Program-made: the position numbers and the translations under genes
Shown here: piece after piece, positions 1 to 8,046 of the stretch
How positions within the stretch are numbered: the first letter of the stretch is position 1
Layout: every line of letters begins with the position of its first letter
Origin: Homoserinimonas sp.
GTDB taxonomy: Bacteria > Actinomycetota > Actinomycetes > Actinomycetales > Microbacteriaceae
Assembly (NCBI GenBank): GCA_023957835.1
Contig: JAMLGP010000001.1
Span: 241,575-305,574, forward strand
Direction: 5' to 3'
Length of the DNA stretch: 64,000 bases
The notes under the pieces: model-generated
Databases searched by the model: none
What the model was told of the DNA's origin: nothing
Seen by the model: the letters and a program-made list of their open reading frames with translations, nothing else

Positions 1-508
1 GTCTCACGAGCCCGTCCTCGGTTCGAACCAGTCCGGGCACGGCCACTCCGACTCCGACCATCCACTGCTCGGGCCCCAGCTTTTGCAACAGAACCCGAAC
101 GGCGGTCGCGGTGAGTTCGACCGCCTGACTTGCTGAAAGGTCTGCAGTGGCAGCGACGCGATGCCTGGCAAGCACACTGCCGCCGAGTCCAACGAGAGCC
201 AGCCGAATCGAATCGATCTCGGGGTTTACCGCGACCGCGACGGCCTTCTGGGTGACCGCGACTATCGGGCTGGGCCGGCCGACGCTGCTGCGAATCGCGG
301 GATCAGATTCTGCAACCAGACCCCGACTGGCAAGCTCGGCAACCAGGGCTGCGATCGTAGAGCGGTTCAGTCCGGTTCGCGCCGTGAGGGTCGACCGAGA
401 GCTGCCGGCGGACCCGGAGCGGTGAACGAGCCTGAGCACAGTCGCAAGGTTTTCCCGCCGAAGCGAGTCATTGCCAATGCCTCGCACCCTGGTCTTGCTC
501 GAATCCAC
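1..508 (-). CDS. xylR: ROK-family transcriptional repressor, XylR-like (partial, 3' end outside window)
   Basis: The reverse strand is open from a GTG at 508-506 to the left edge, giving 169 residues of a longer protein. An in-frame TAG lies four codons upstream (520-518), so no earlier start is possible. Residues 40-65 form a winged helix-turn-helix (key stretch [19 protein letters not shown]), followed by the GRPS linker motif near 77-80 and the first beta strands of a ROK sugar-kinase fold ([10 protein letters not shown] at 151-160). This is the classic N-terminus of ROK repressors such as XylR. It is divergent from xylA, so I infer that it represses the xylose genes and is released by xylose or a related sugar. 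A TAGGGT hexamer six bases before the GTG suggests a leaderless transcript. It is cut only by the window edge. The sugar specificity rests on context. Confidence 0.85.
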   Translation of the reverse strand, partial: MDSSKTRVRGIGNDSLRRENLATVLRLVHRSGSAGSSRSTLTARTGLNRSTIAALVAELASRGLVAESDPAIRSSVGRPSPIVAVTQKAVAVAVNPEIDSIRLALVGLGGSVLARHRVAATADLSASQAVELTATAVRVLLQKLGPEQWMVGVGVAVPGLVRTEDGLVR

Positions 509-543
509 GCCATCACCCTATCCGCAAGATTCTCGAAAAATTG

Positions 544-568
544 TATTTGTTGCCCTTGGAGACAAATA
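544..568. promoter_or_regulatory. Inverted repeat between xylR and xylA, candidate XylR operator 1
   Basis: TATTTGT (544-550) and ACAAATA (562-568) form a perfect 7-base inverted repeat with an 11-base spacer. It lies between the two divergent promoters, just upstream of the proposed xylA -35. Operators of Bacillus XylR have TTTGTT and ACAAA half-sites of similar character, so a ROK-repressor site is plausible. Binding is inferred. Confidence 0.5.
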
Positions 569-570
569 TC

Positions 571-613
571 TTGAACTCTCAGAATTGAGCGCTTATGTTG
601 GGAGTAACAACAT
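571..613 (+). promoter_or_regulatory. Candidate xylA promoter with overlapping operator
   Basis: TTGAAC (571-576), a 17-base spacer and TATGTT (594-599) form a sigma-70-like promoter with four of six matches in each hexamer. A perfect inverted repeat, ATGTTG (595-600) and CAACAT (608-613) with a 7-base spacer, covers the -10 and the expected start point near 606. That is a good place for a repressor such as XylR to block initiation. The promoter and site are read from sequence and the function is inferred. Confidence 0.5.
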
Positions 614-641
614 TTCAATTCGGGCCAAACCGGGAGTTCAA

Positions 642-1835
642 ATGACAGTCAGAAAACCCACCTCTGCGGATAAGTTCAGCTTCGGCCTCTGGACTATCGG
701 CTACTCCGGCGCTGACCCGTTCGGAACCCCTACCCGCGACCACCTGGATGTTGTTGACGCCCTCGAGCACCTCGCCGAACTTGGCGCGTGGGGGCTGAGC
801 TTTCACGATGATGACTTGTTCGCCTTCGGATCCACGGATGCCGAACGCCGCAGGCAAATCGACCGCCTGAAGCAGGGACTGACCGACACCGGGCTGGTAG
901 TTCCGATGATCACCACCAACTTGTTCAGTCAGCCGGTGTTCAAGGACGGCGGCTTCACTTCAAACGACCGCTCTGTGCGCCGGTTCGCTCTAAGGAAGGT
1001 GCTGCGGAACCTCGACCTCGCCGCTGAGCTCGGAGCAAAGACCTTCGTGATGTGGGGAGGTCGAGAGGGTGCGGAGTATGACGCGGCCAAGGACATCCGG
1101 GCTGCTCTCGAGCGCTATCGCGAGGCCGTGAATCTGCTTGGTGACTATGTCACTGACAAGGGCTACGACATCCGGTTTGCGATCGAGCCAAAACCAAACG
1201 AACCTCGCGGCGACATTCTGCTGCCTACGGTCGGGCACGCCCTTGCCTTCATCCAGTCGCTCGAGCGGCCGGAACTCGTCGGGCTGAACCCGGAGGTTGG
1301 GCATGAGCAAATGGCCGGGCTCAACTTCGCCGCCGGGATCGCTCAGGCGCTCTACCACGGCAAGCTCTTCCACATCGATCTCAACGGGCAGCGGGGAATC
1401 AAATACGACCAGGATCTGGTCTTCGCACACGGCGATTTGTTCAACGCCTTCGCTCTCGTCGACCTGCTAGAAAACGGCCGGCCCGGCGGCGGACCGGTTT
1501 ATGAAGGGCCGAGGCACTTCGACTACAAGCCTTCCCGCACCGAGGACTCTGCGGGGGTTTGGGCCTCTGCCGCAGCCAATATGAGCAACTATTTGCTGCT
1601 CAAGGAACGGGCTGCGGCCTTCCGCGCCGATCCGGAAGTCAAGGCTGCTCTCGAGGCCGCGAAGGTAACGGAGCTATCGGTGCAGACTCTTTCCGCTGGA
1701 GAAGGCTGGGAAGGACTCCTCGCGGACAAGAGTTCCTTCGAGGAATTCGATTCTGCTGCCTACTTCAACGGTCGCGGCTTCGGTTTCGTCGTGCTTCAGC
1801 AGCTCGCGACCGAGCACTTGCTTGGTGCGCGGTAA
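642..1835 (+). CDS. xylA: Xylose isomerase
   Basis: Interconverts D-xylose and D-xylulose in the cytoplasm. The 397 residues fit the actinobacterial class I enzyme (about 390). The metal and active-site residues are all present: His54 and Asp57 in SFHDDDLF, Glu182 and Lys184 in [11 protein letters not shown], Glu218 and His221 in PEVGHEQM, Asp246, Asp256 and Asp258 in [15 protein letters not shown], and Asp294. I chose the ATG at 642, which is preceded by CGGGAG at 631-636 and gives the expected N-terminus. The longer upstream reading covers the regulatory region and is not credible. xylB follows after 18 bases, so the two form an operon divergent from the ROK repressor. Confidence 0.97.
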   Translation: MTVRKPTSADKFSFGLWTIGYSGADPFGTPTRDHLDVVDALEHLAELGAWGLSFHDDDLFAFGSTDAERRRQIDRLKQGLTDTGLVVPMITTNLFSQPVFKDGGFTSNDRSVRRFALRKVLRNLDLAAELGAKTFVMWGGREGAEYDAAKDIRAALERYREAVNLLGDYVTDKGYDIRFAIEPKPNEPRGDILLPTVGHALAFIQSLERPELVGLNPEVGHEQMAGLNFAAGIAQALYHGKLFHIDLNGQRGIKYDQDLVFAHGDLFNAFALVDLLENGRPGGGPVYEGPRHFDYKPSRTEDSAGVWASAAANMSNYLLLKERAAAFRADPEVKAALEAAKVTELSVQTLSAGEGWEGLLADKSSFEEFDSAAYFNGRGFGFVVLQQLATEHLLGAR

Positions 1836-1853
1836 AGCTCGAAGGCCTCGGAG

Positions 1854-3281
1854 TTGACTCTCGTTGCCGGGGTGGATTCGTCTACCCAGAGTTGCAAGGT
1901 CGTGATTCGCGATCTTTCGACCGGAGCGACGGTACGCGAGGGCAGGGCCGGTCACCCGGAGGGGACCGAGGTTGATCCTCAGGTCTGGTGGCTCGCGCTG
2001 CAGGCGGCGATTATTGATGCAGGAGGGATCGAAGACGTCGCCGCCATTTCAATCGGCGGGCAGCAGCACGGAATGGTGGTTCTGGATGTCCAAGGCAGCG
2101 TGATCAGGCCCGCCCTGCTTTGGAACGACACCCGCTCTGCAAGAGCCGCGACTGACTTGATTGCCGAAGTCGGGGCGAAGGAATTCGCAGAGCGCACGGG
2201 CTCGGTGCCGGTCGCTTCGTTCACGATCACCAAGCTGCGCTGGTTCGCGGAGGCTGAACCGCAAGGCGCGGCCAGGGTAGCTGCGGTCGCGCTGCCGCAC
2301 GACTGGCTCACCTGGCGGCTGCGCGGGTACGGTCCTGCCGGCGAAAGCACGTTCGGCCCGGTACTCGCGGAACTGGTTACCGATCGCTCGGAGGCAAGCG
2401 GAACGGGTTATTTCGATCCGGCGGCCGGAAGCTACGATCCGGATTTGCTTGGGCGCGCGCTTGGACTCGATGCCGAAGCGGCATCCGCAGTCATTTTGCC
2501 GACGATCATGAGCCCGGGAGAGTCGCGACGGATCGACGCCGAATCGGGTACTCCCGCCAAGGGGCTGCTCATTGCCTGCGGGGCGGGAGACAATGCCGCG
2601 GCCGCTCTTGGCCTTGGCGCGAAGGGCGGAGACGTAGTGGTTTCTCTCGGAACCAGCGGCACGGTGTTCGCGGTGACCCCCGACCCCGTGCGAGATGCGA
2701 CCGGCACTGTCGCTGGATTTGCCGACGCGGCGGGGGGATTCCTTCCGCTCGTTGCAACCCTTAACGCCGCGAGGACCCTCACCGCAATCGCCGGCCTGCT
2801 CGGAGTCGACCACGAAGAGCTCGGTCGCCTCGCGCTTGAAGCACAGCCTGGAGCCGGCGGTCTGGTGCTGCATCCGTACTTCGAAGGGGAGCGCACGCCG
2901 AACCTCCCGGATGCCAAAGCCACGCTTTCCGGAATGACCCTCGCCGCAACGACAAGGCCGAACCTCGCGCGGGCCGCGATCGAAGGGATGCTCTGCGGAC
3001 TCGCAGACGGCCTCGACGCGGTTCGCTCGCTCGGCATAGACGGTCGGCGGATTCTGCTGATCGGCGGAGCCGCCCAAAACCGCGCAGTGAGCGCGATCGC
3101 TGCTCAGGTCTTCGATCTGCCTGTCGCAGTGCCGGAACAGGGGGAGTACGTAGCGAACGGGGCTGCAGTGCAGGCCGCCTGGGCGCTGACCGGCGAGCGA
3201 CCGGACTGGACGGTTGCGCTAAGCGGCGAGCCCGCCTCGGATCACGTGCCTCTCATCCGCAAGCAGTACGCCGCAGGCTGA
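1854..3281 (+). CDS. xylB: Xylulokinase
   Basis: Phosphorylates D-xylulose to xylulose 5-phosphate, feeding the pentose phosphate pathway. It is a FGGY-family kinase of 475 residues, of usual length. Visible motifs are the N-terminal phosphate-binding GVDSSTQS (6-13), the substrate motif GGQQHG (68-73), LLWNDTRS (88-95), and the catalytic base Asp246 in [13 protein letters not shown]. The start is a TTG at 1854 with GAAGG eight bases upstream; the next in-frame GTG would remove part of the first beta strand. It lies 18 bases after xylA and is surely co-transcribed with it. No xylose transporter gene is adjacent. Confidence 0.95.
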   Translation: MTLVAGVDSSTQSCKVVIRDLSTGATVREGRAGHPEGTEVDPQVWWLALQAAIIDAGGIEDVAAISIGGQQHGMVVLDVQGSVIRPALLWNDTRSARAATDLIAEVGAKEFAERTGSVPVASFTITKLRWFAEAEPQGAARVAAVALPHDWLTWRLRGYGPAGESTFGPVLAELVTDRSEASGTGYFDPAAGSYDPDLLGRALGLDAEAASAVILPTIMSPGESRRIDAESGTPAKGLLIACGAGDNAAAALGLGAKGGDVVVSLGTSGTVFAVTPDPVRDATGTVAGFADAAGGFLPLVATLNAARTLTAIAGLLGVDHEELGRLALEAQPGAGGLVLHPYFEGERTPNLPDAKATLSGMTLAATTRPNLARAAIEGMLCGLADGLDAVRSLGIDGRRILLIGGAAQNRAVSAIAAQVFDLPVAVPEQGEYVANGAAVQAAWALTGERPDWTVALSGEPASDHVPLIRKQYAAG

Positions 3282-3310
3282 ACGTCGCGCCCGGCAGAGT
3301 TGGCTGTCCT

Positions 3311-3349
3311 CAGTTGGCCAGCACAGTTGGTCAGCACAGTTGGCCAGTC
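3311..3349. repeat. Three tandem 13-base repeats downstream of xylB
   Basis: CAGTTGGCCAGCA (3311-3323), CAGTTGGTCAGCA (3324-3336) and CAGTTGGCCAGTC (3337-3349) follow each other directly, with a degenerate partial unit just before. They lie in the 267-base gap between xylB and the tetR gene, which holds no gene. The regular 13-base period could be a slippage repeat or a cluster of protein-binding sites. I cannot decide between these. Confidence 0.7.
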
Positions 3350-3474
3350 TCTCCTGCTGCCTAAGTTCGCCACTCTCATCTGCATCCTTCGGTCCGGCCC
3401 CTGCTGCGAGGATCGCCGAATTGGCAGTTGACAGCGGTCGGGATTGCCGTCAAGATTCTTAGTCAAGCACTCTG

Positions 3475-3499
3475 GGTCAAGCGTCCAAGTCACTTGACC
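3475..3499. promoter_or_regulatory. Inverted repeat upstream of tetR, candidate operator
   Basis: GGTCAAG (3475-3481) and CTTGACC (3493-3499) are perfect inverted halves around an 11-base spacer. A smaller palindrome, CAAG-TCA-CTTG (3486-3496), is nested in the right half, and another GTCAAGC lies just upstream. The site ends 49 bases before the TetR-family start. TetR regulators usually bind such a palindrome in their own promoter, so autoregulation of the five-gene operon is inferred. Confidence 0.55.
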
Positions 3500-3548
3500 A
3501 AGCGCAACCAACCCACTTCAAAGTCGAAGAACCGAAGGTGAGAATCGC

Positions 3549-4199
3549 ATGGCGCGACTGGCAGTTGCCGATCGCCGGAAGGCGCTGGTTCAGGCCGCCC
3601 TGCGAGTGATTGAACGCGACGGGGTTCACGAGGCGACCACGAGAGCGATAGTCGCCGAAGCGGGGATGCCGCTCGCCAGTTTCCACTACGCCTTCCGCTC
3701 GAGAGACGAGCTCATCCGCGAACTCATCGGCACGGTAGTAGAGGGCGAGGGGGAGGCCGCCGCGGCGACCCTCGAAGCGGGCCGTAGCATCCGCGAATCG
3801 GTAAGGGCAGGACTGCAGGCTTACTTCGACCTGCTCGTCGCGGATCCGAATCGCGAACAGGCAATGTTCGAGCTCCTGCACTACGCCCTTCGAAACGAGG
3901 AGCTTCGGGACCTGCCGCCGTCCCAGTATTCGACCTACTGGCGCACCGCAAGCTCGCTGCTCAGCGCAGCTGAAACGACCACGAACATAAAGTGGAAGCT
4001 CCCGATTGAGCAGGTGGCTCAATTGCTCGTGAACTTCATCAGCGGGCTTACGTTGGCCTGGCTCGCAACCCGCGACGGCGCAGCAGCCGCCAGAACCATG
4101 GATTTCGCGGCCGATTCGATCGCGACCCTCGCCGAGCAGTCCCCGGCACAAAGTTATAACCAACCCGAAAATCCGCACGAGAAGAAAGTCGAGCAATGA
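3549..4199 (+). CDS. TetR-family transcriptional regulator
   Basis: A 216-residue regulator with a typical TetR N-terminus: a helix-turn-helix at about residues 28-50 (key stretch TTRAIVAEAGMPLASFHYAF) followed by a helical ligand-binding domain. The ATG at 3549 is preceded by GAAGGTGAG. It is the first gene of a five-gene operon and overlaps the MFS gene by four bases (ATGA, 4196-4199). I infer that it senses a substrate or intermediate of the pathway encoded downstream and represses the operon through the inverted repeat at 3475-3499. The ligand is unknown. Confidence 0.9.
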   Translation: MARLAVADRRKALVQAALRVIERDGVHEATTRAIVAEAGMPLASFHYAFRSRDELIRELIGTVVEGEGEAAAATLEAGRSIRESVRAGLQAYFDLLVADPNREQAMFELLHYALRNEELRDLPPSQYSTYWRTASSLLSAAETTTNIKWKLPIEQVAQLLVNFISGLTLAWLATRDGAAAARTMDFAADSIATLAEQSPAQSYNQPENPHEKKVEQ

Positions 4200-5479
4200 C
4201 CCAAACTCAATCTGAGGCGCGCAAGGCACCAGAGGCGCTCGCCGAACCCACCAAGCTCGTCTCCGCCGGCTGGATCGCGCTCTTCGCGACCGCGTGGTTC
4301 GGAATCTGGATGGCGCAGCTCACCCCGATCCAGTTGCTGCTTCCGCAGCAAATCGAAGTGCACGTTCAGGGAGACCACTGGGTCGACAAGGTAGTCGCCT
4401 TCGGGATCATCTCCGGAATAGCCGGGGTCTGCGCCCTCATCTCCTACCCGCTGACCGGCGCACTCTCCGACCGCACCACGAGCCGCTTCGGCCGCCGCCG
4501 GCCGTGGATTCTCAGCGGCGCGCTGCTTTTCGCGGTCGCGCTCCTCGTGCTCGGACTCCAGACCACAATGCTCGGCGTCGGCGTCTTCTGGTCGCTAGCG
4601 ATCATCGGCTTCTGCATGCTCACCGCCGCTCTCACCGCGACGATTTCCGACCAGGTACCGGTCAATCAGCGCGGCTTCGTTTCCGGCTGGCTTTCGGCAC
4701 CCCAGGCGGTCGGAACGATTGCGGGGCTGCTGCTCGTAATCACCCTGAGCCTCGGGCAATTCCTCGGCTACACCGTAATGGCCGTGCTCCTCGTGGCCCT
4801 GGTAATCCCGTTCGTGATCTGGACTCCGGACGCAGTGCTCTCTCCCGCAGACCGCCCGCCCTTCACCCTCCGCGCCCTAATCGCAGGGTTCTGGATCAGC
4901 CCGAAACTGTTCCCCGACTTCGGCTGGACTCTGCTAAGCCGCATCCTGGTCAACTTCGGCAACGCCTTCGGCACGACGCTGCTGCTGTACTTTCTCGAAG
5001 ACGGACTCGGTTTCAAAGAAGGAGATCCCGCTGAGGATGCCCTGCTCACCCTGACCCTCATCTACATGGTCTTCGTAGTGCTGGCTTCGCTCATTCTCGG
5101 CCGGCTCTCCGATCGGCTCGGAAAGCGCAAGATGTTCGTCTTCGGGGCATCCGCCCTTCAGGCAATCGCCGCCCTGCTGCTGGCCTTCATTCCGAGTTTC
5201 GACGTAGCGATGATCGCCGCCGGGCTCCTCGGTCTCGGCTACGGCTGCTTCCTCTCGGTCGATCAGGCCCTGGCAACCCAGGTGCTTCCGTTCGCAGTCG
5301 CACGTGGCAAGGACCTCGGAATCATGAACATCGCAACCGCGGTCCCGCAGGCAATCGCGCCGCTATTCGGAGCGTTCATCGTTGCAGCCCTCGTCGGCTT
5401 CCAGGGGCTCTTCCTGATTTCCGCGATCTGCGCCCTCGTCGGCGGACTCGCGGTTATTCCAATTCGGGCGGTCAAGTAA
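4196..5479 (+). CDS. MFS transporter, sugar-porter-like
   Basis: A 427-residue, highly hydrophobic protein with a pattern fitting 12 membrane helices. Between helices 2 and 3 it has the MFS motif A signature GALSDRTTSRFGRRRPW, and the second half has the matching GRLSDRLGKRK. The GRRRPW ending is common in sucrose, glycoside and GPH-like porters, and a beta-glucosidase in the same operon supports a glycoside or sugar substrate. The start overlaps tetR and the stop directly abuts the next start, so translation is coupled. The exact substrate and direction of transport cannot be read from sequence. Confidence 0.88.
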   Translation: MTQTQSEARKAPEALAEPTKLVSAGWIALFATAWFGIWMAQLTPIQLLLPQQIEVHVQGDHWVDKVVAFGIISGIAGVCALISYPLTGALSDRTTSRFGRRRPWILSGALLFAVALLVLGLQTTMLGVGVFWSLAIIGFCMLTAALTATISDQVPVNQRGFVSGWLSAPQAVGTIAGLLLVITLSLGQFLGYTVMAVLLVALVIPFVIWTPDAVLSPADRPPFTLRALIAGFWISPKLFPDFGWTLLSRILVNFGNAFGTTLLLYFLEDGLGFKEGDPAEDALLTLTLIYMVFVVLASLILGRLSDRLGKRKMFVFGASALQAIAALLLAFIPSFDVAMIAAGLLGLGYGCFLSVDQALATQVLPFAVARGKDLGIMNIATAVPQAIAPLFGAFIVAALVGFQGLFLISAICALVGGLAVIPIRAVK

Positions 5480-6718
5480 GTGGTTATGAAACTTGCATCA
5501 GGCGGACTGCAGGACTGGGATCGGCCGGGCGAGTACTGGCCGAGACTCGAGACGGCAACCGGGGCTCTCGAGACTCCGTTCGGGGTAATCAGCAAGGATG
5601 CGCTCGCGTTCAACGCCGACTACCTGCGGCGAAGAATTCCGGCGAGCGGAAGCGACAAGACGATCAGAGTCGCCTCCAAGTCGCTACGGGTTCGCGAACT
5701 GATCAGGGCGGTCGAAGCGCTCCCCGGCTACCACGGCGTGCTCGCCTACACCCTGCCTGAAGCTCTCTGGCTCGCCGAGTGGATTTCGGATGTCGTGGTC
5801 GGCTACCCCAGCGCAGATCGCGCGGCCTTCGCGCGGCTCGGCACCAACCCCGACCTCGCCGCGAAGGTCGCCGTAATGGTCGACTCGGTCGAGCAGCTCG
5901 ACCTCATCGACGCCGCAGTGCCGCCGGGAAGGCGCTCCGAGATCCGGGTCTGCCTCGAACTGGACGCGTCCTGGGATTCGCGGCTGCTCGGCCACACCGG
6001 CGCCTGGCGCTCGCCGGTGCATTCAGTGGGGCAGGCTGTCAGCCTCGCCCGCGAAATCGACCGGCGACCGGGCTTTCGACTCGTGGGGTTAATGGGCTAC
6101 GAGGCGCAAATCGCAGGCACAGTTGATCGGCCGCAGGGCAAGCCGCTATTCGGCGCGGTCGTGCGCTGGATGCAGGGTAAGTCTGCGGCCGAGATCGCTG
6201 GCCGACGAGCGGAAGTTGTAAGGGCTGTCAGCGAAATCGCGAAGCTCGAGTTCGTGAACGGCGGAGGCACCGGGTCGATTGAGACCACCGGAGCCGAGGA
6301 TTCCGTAACCGAGATCGCAGCCGGCAGCGGCCTGTTCGGTCCGCACTTGTTCGACCACTACACCCGATTCAAGCCCGCTCCGGCGGCCGCCTTCGCGCTC
6401 TCGGTCGTTCGAAAGCCCCGGCCGGAGATCGCCACCGTGCTCGGTGGAGGCTGGATCGCATCCGGCCCTACCGGTGCCGACCGCCAGCCCCTGCCGGTGT
6501 CGCCGCAGGGCCTAAAGCTCACGCCGCGCGAAATGGCTGGCGAAGTGCAAACTCCGCTGACCGGGGCCAAAGGACTGAAAGTGGGAGACAGGGTTTGGTT
6601 CCGCCACACCAAGTCGGGAGAATTCGCCGAGCATCTAAACGAAGTTGCCATAGTAGAGGGGGAGAAAATAGTGGAGATGCTCCCGACCTACCGAGGCGAA
6701 GGGAAGGCGTGGCTGTGA
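5480..6718 (+). CDS. PLP-dependent D-threonine aldolase/alanine racemase-fold enzyme
   Basis: A 412-residue protein with the alanine racemase N-terminal (fold type III) barrel. Lys67 in RVASKSLR is the expected Schiff-base lysine, and the glycine-rich FVNGGGTGS near 256 is the expected phosphate-binding loop. The C-terminal domain resembles the metal-binding domain of D-threonine aldolases, with His in FRHTKSGE and a later EHLNEV. Databases usually call such proteins amino acid deaminase/aldolase. The GTG at 5480 follows the MFS stop with no gap; an ATG lies two codons later. Its role among sugar genes is unclear: it could act on a hydroxy-amino acid or amino sugar derivative. The fold call is good but the substrate is unknown. 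Confidence 0.8.
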   Translation: MVMKLASGGLQDWDRPGEYWPRLETATGALETPFGVISKDALAFNADYLRRRIPASGSDKTIRVASKSLRVRELIRAVEALPGYHGVLAYTLPEALWLAEWISDVVVGYPSADRAAFARLGTNPDLAAKVAVMVDSVEQLDLIDAAVPPGRRSEIRVCLELDASWDSRLLGHTGAWRSPVHSVGQAVSLAREIDRRPGFRLVGLMGYEAQIAGTVDRPQGKPLFGAVVRWMQGKSAAEIAGRRAEVVRAVSEIAKLEFVNGGGTGSIETTGAEDSVTEIAAGSGLFGPHLFDHYTRFKPAPAAAFALSVVRKPRPEIATVLGGGWIASGPTGADRQPLPVSPQGLKLTPREMAGEVQTPLTGAKGLKVGDRVWFRHTKSGEFAEHLNEVAIVEGEKIVEMLPTYRGEGKAWL

Positions 6719-8046
6719 CCGAATCTACCTTCGCACCCGTCAAGGGCGCACGCTGGCAGAACTGGGCCAGGGTCGAGAGCGCAGAGCCCGCATTCCTGTC
6801 AAGACCCTCGAGCATCGATGAGGTCCAGCAGTCGATTCGATTCGCGAGGGAACGCGAACTGCCGGTGAAGGCGATTGGCGCCGGCCACAGCTTCACCGCC
6901 ATCGCGGTCGCTCCCGGCCTGCAGCTCGACCCTAGCGGAATCGACGGGGTACTCGAAGTCGACCAGAAACGCAGGCGAGTGACGATCGGCGCGGGCACCA
7001 ACCTCTACCAGTTACCTGCGCTCCTAAGCCAGCACGGGCTCGCCATGGAAAACCTCGGCGACATCGACCGCCAGACGATCTCCGGCGCGACCTCCACCGG
7101 CACGCACGGCACAGGCGGCAAGTTCCGCGGAATCTCCGCGCAAATCGTCGGTGCGACCCTGGTCACCGCAGACGGCTCGATTCTGAAGGTCGGCGAGAAC
7201 GAGAATGCCGACTTGCTGCCAGCGGTTCGACTGGGCCTTGGCGCGCTCGGCATCCTCGTCGATCTGACGATCCAGTGCGTGCCCACCTTCGCAATGCACG
7301 CTCTCGAACAGCCTGAGGAACTGGATTCCGTACTTGACGGCTTCGAGCAGCGGGTGGATGCCGCGGACCACTTCGAGTTCTACTGGTTCCCGCACACCGA
7401 GACCGTGCTCACCAAGACCAACACGAGACTGCCGGCCGATGCGCAATTGCACCCGCTCGGCAAAATGCGGCGCTGGGTCGATGACGTTGCCGTTTCGAAC
7501 AGTCTGTTCGAAGTCATCTGCCGATTCGGAAAGCTCGCTCCGGGCGCAATCCCGGGAATCAACCGACTGGCAACCAAAATCACCGGCGACCGCGAATTCA
7601 CCGACGTTTCCACTTCGGTGTTCACTACCCGCCGAACGGTGAGATTCCGCGAGATGGAGTACGCGATCCCGCGGGCGGCAATTCCGGATGCGGTGCGCGC
7701 TATCAAGAAGCTCATTGCAGATCGCAACTGGCGAATCTCGTTCCCTATCGAGGTGCGCGCAGCGGCCAAAGACGACCTTTGGCTCTCGACCGCCTACGGC
7801 CGCGACAGCGGCTACATCGCGGTGCACCGCTACTGGCGAGAAAACCACCTCGAATACTTCAAGGCGGTAGAAGCCATCATGCGAGGCTTCGATGGCCGCC
7901 CGCACTGGGGAAAGATCCACTTCCAGGACGCGGCGTCGCTCTCCGCCCTCTACCCGAAGTTCTCCGACTTTCTCAAGGTGCGCGACCGGCTTGACCCGGA
8001 CCGGGTGTTCGCCAACCCCTACCTCGATCGAGTGCTCGGCAAATGA
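6715..8046 (+). CDS. FAD-dependent alditol/D-arabinono-1,4-lactone oxidase
   Basis: A 443-residue oxidase of the vanillyl-alcohol-oxidase superfamily with an N-terminal FAD-binding domain and a C-terminal ALO domain. His58 in GAGHSFTAIA matches the histidine that carries covalent FAD in alditol and aldonolactone oxidases. SGATSTGTHGTG (123-134) is the FAD-binding loop, and HWGKIH (397-402) is the ALO-family C-terminal motif. Such enzymes oxidise sugar alcohols or sugar lactones with O2 and release H2O2. I start it at GTG 6715, overlapping the preceding stop as GTGA; the longer open frame covers the previous gene. Xylitol oxidation to xylose would link it to the nearby xylAB genes, but that is speculation. 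Confidence 0.88.
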   Translation: MTESTFAPVKGARWQNWARVESAEPAFLSRPSSIDEVQQSIRFARERELPVKAIGAGHSFTAIAVAPGLQLDPSGIDGVLEVDQKRRRVTIGAGTNLYQLPALLSQHGLAMENLGDIDRQTISGATSTGTHGTGGKFRGISAQIVGATLVTADGSILKVGENENADLLPAVRLGLGALGILVDLTIQCVPTFAMHALEQPEELDSVLDGFEQRVDAADHFEFYWFPHTETVLTKTNTRLPADAQLHPLGKMRRWVDDVAVSNSLFEVICRFGKLAPGAIPGINRLATKITGDREFTDVSTSVFTTRRTVRFREMEYAIPRAAIPDAVRAIKKLIADRNWRISFPIEVRAAAKDDLWLSTAYGRDSGYIAVHRYWRENHLEYFKAVEAIMRGFDGRPHWGKIHFQDAASLSALYPKFSDFLKVRDRLDPDRVFANPYLDRVLGK

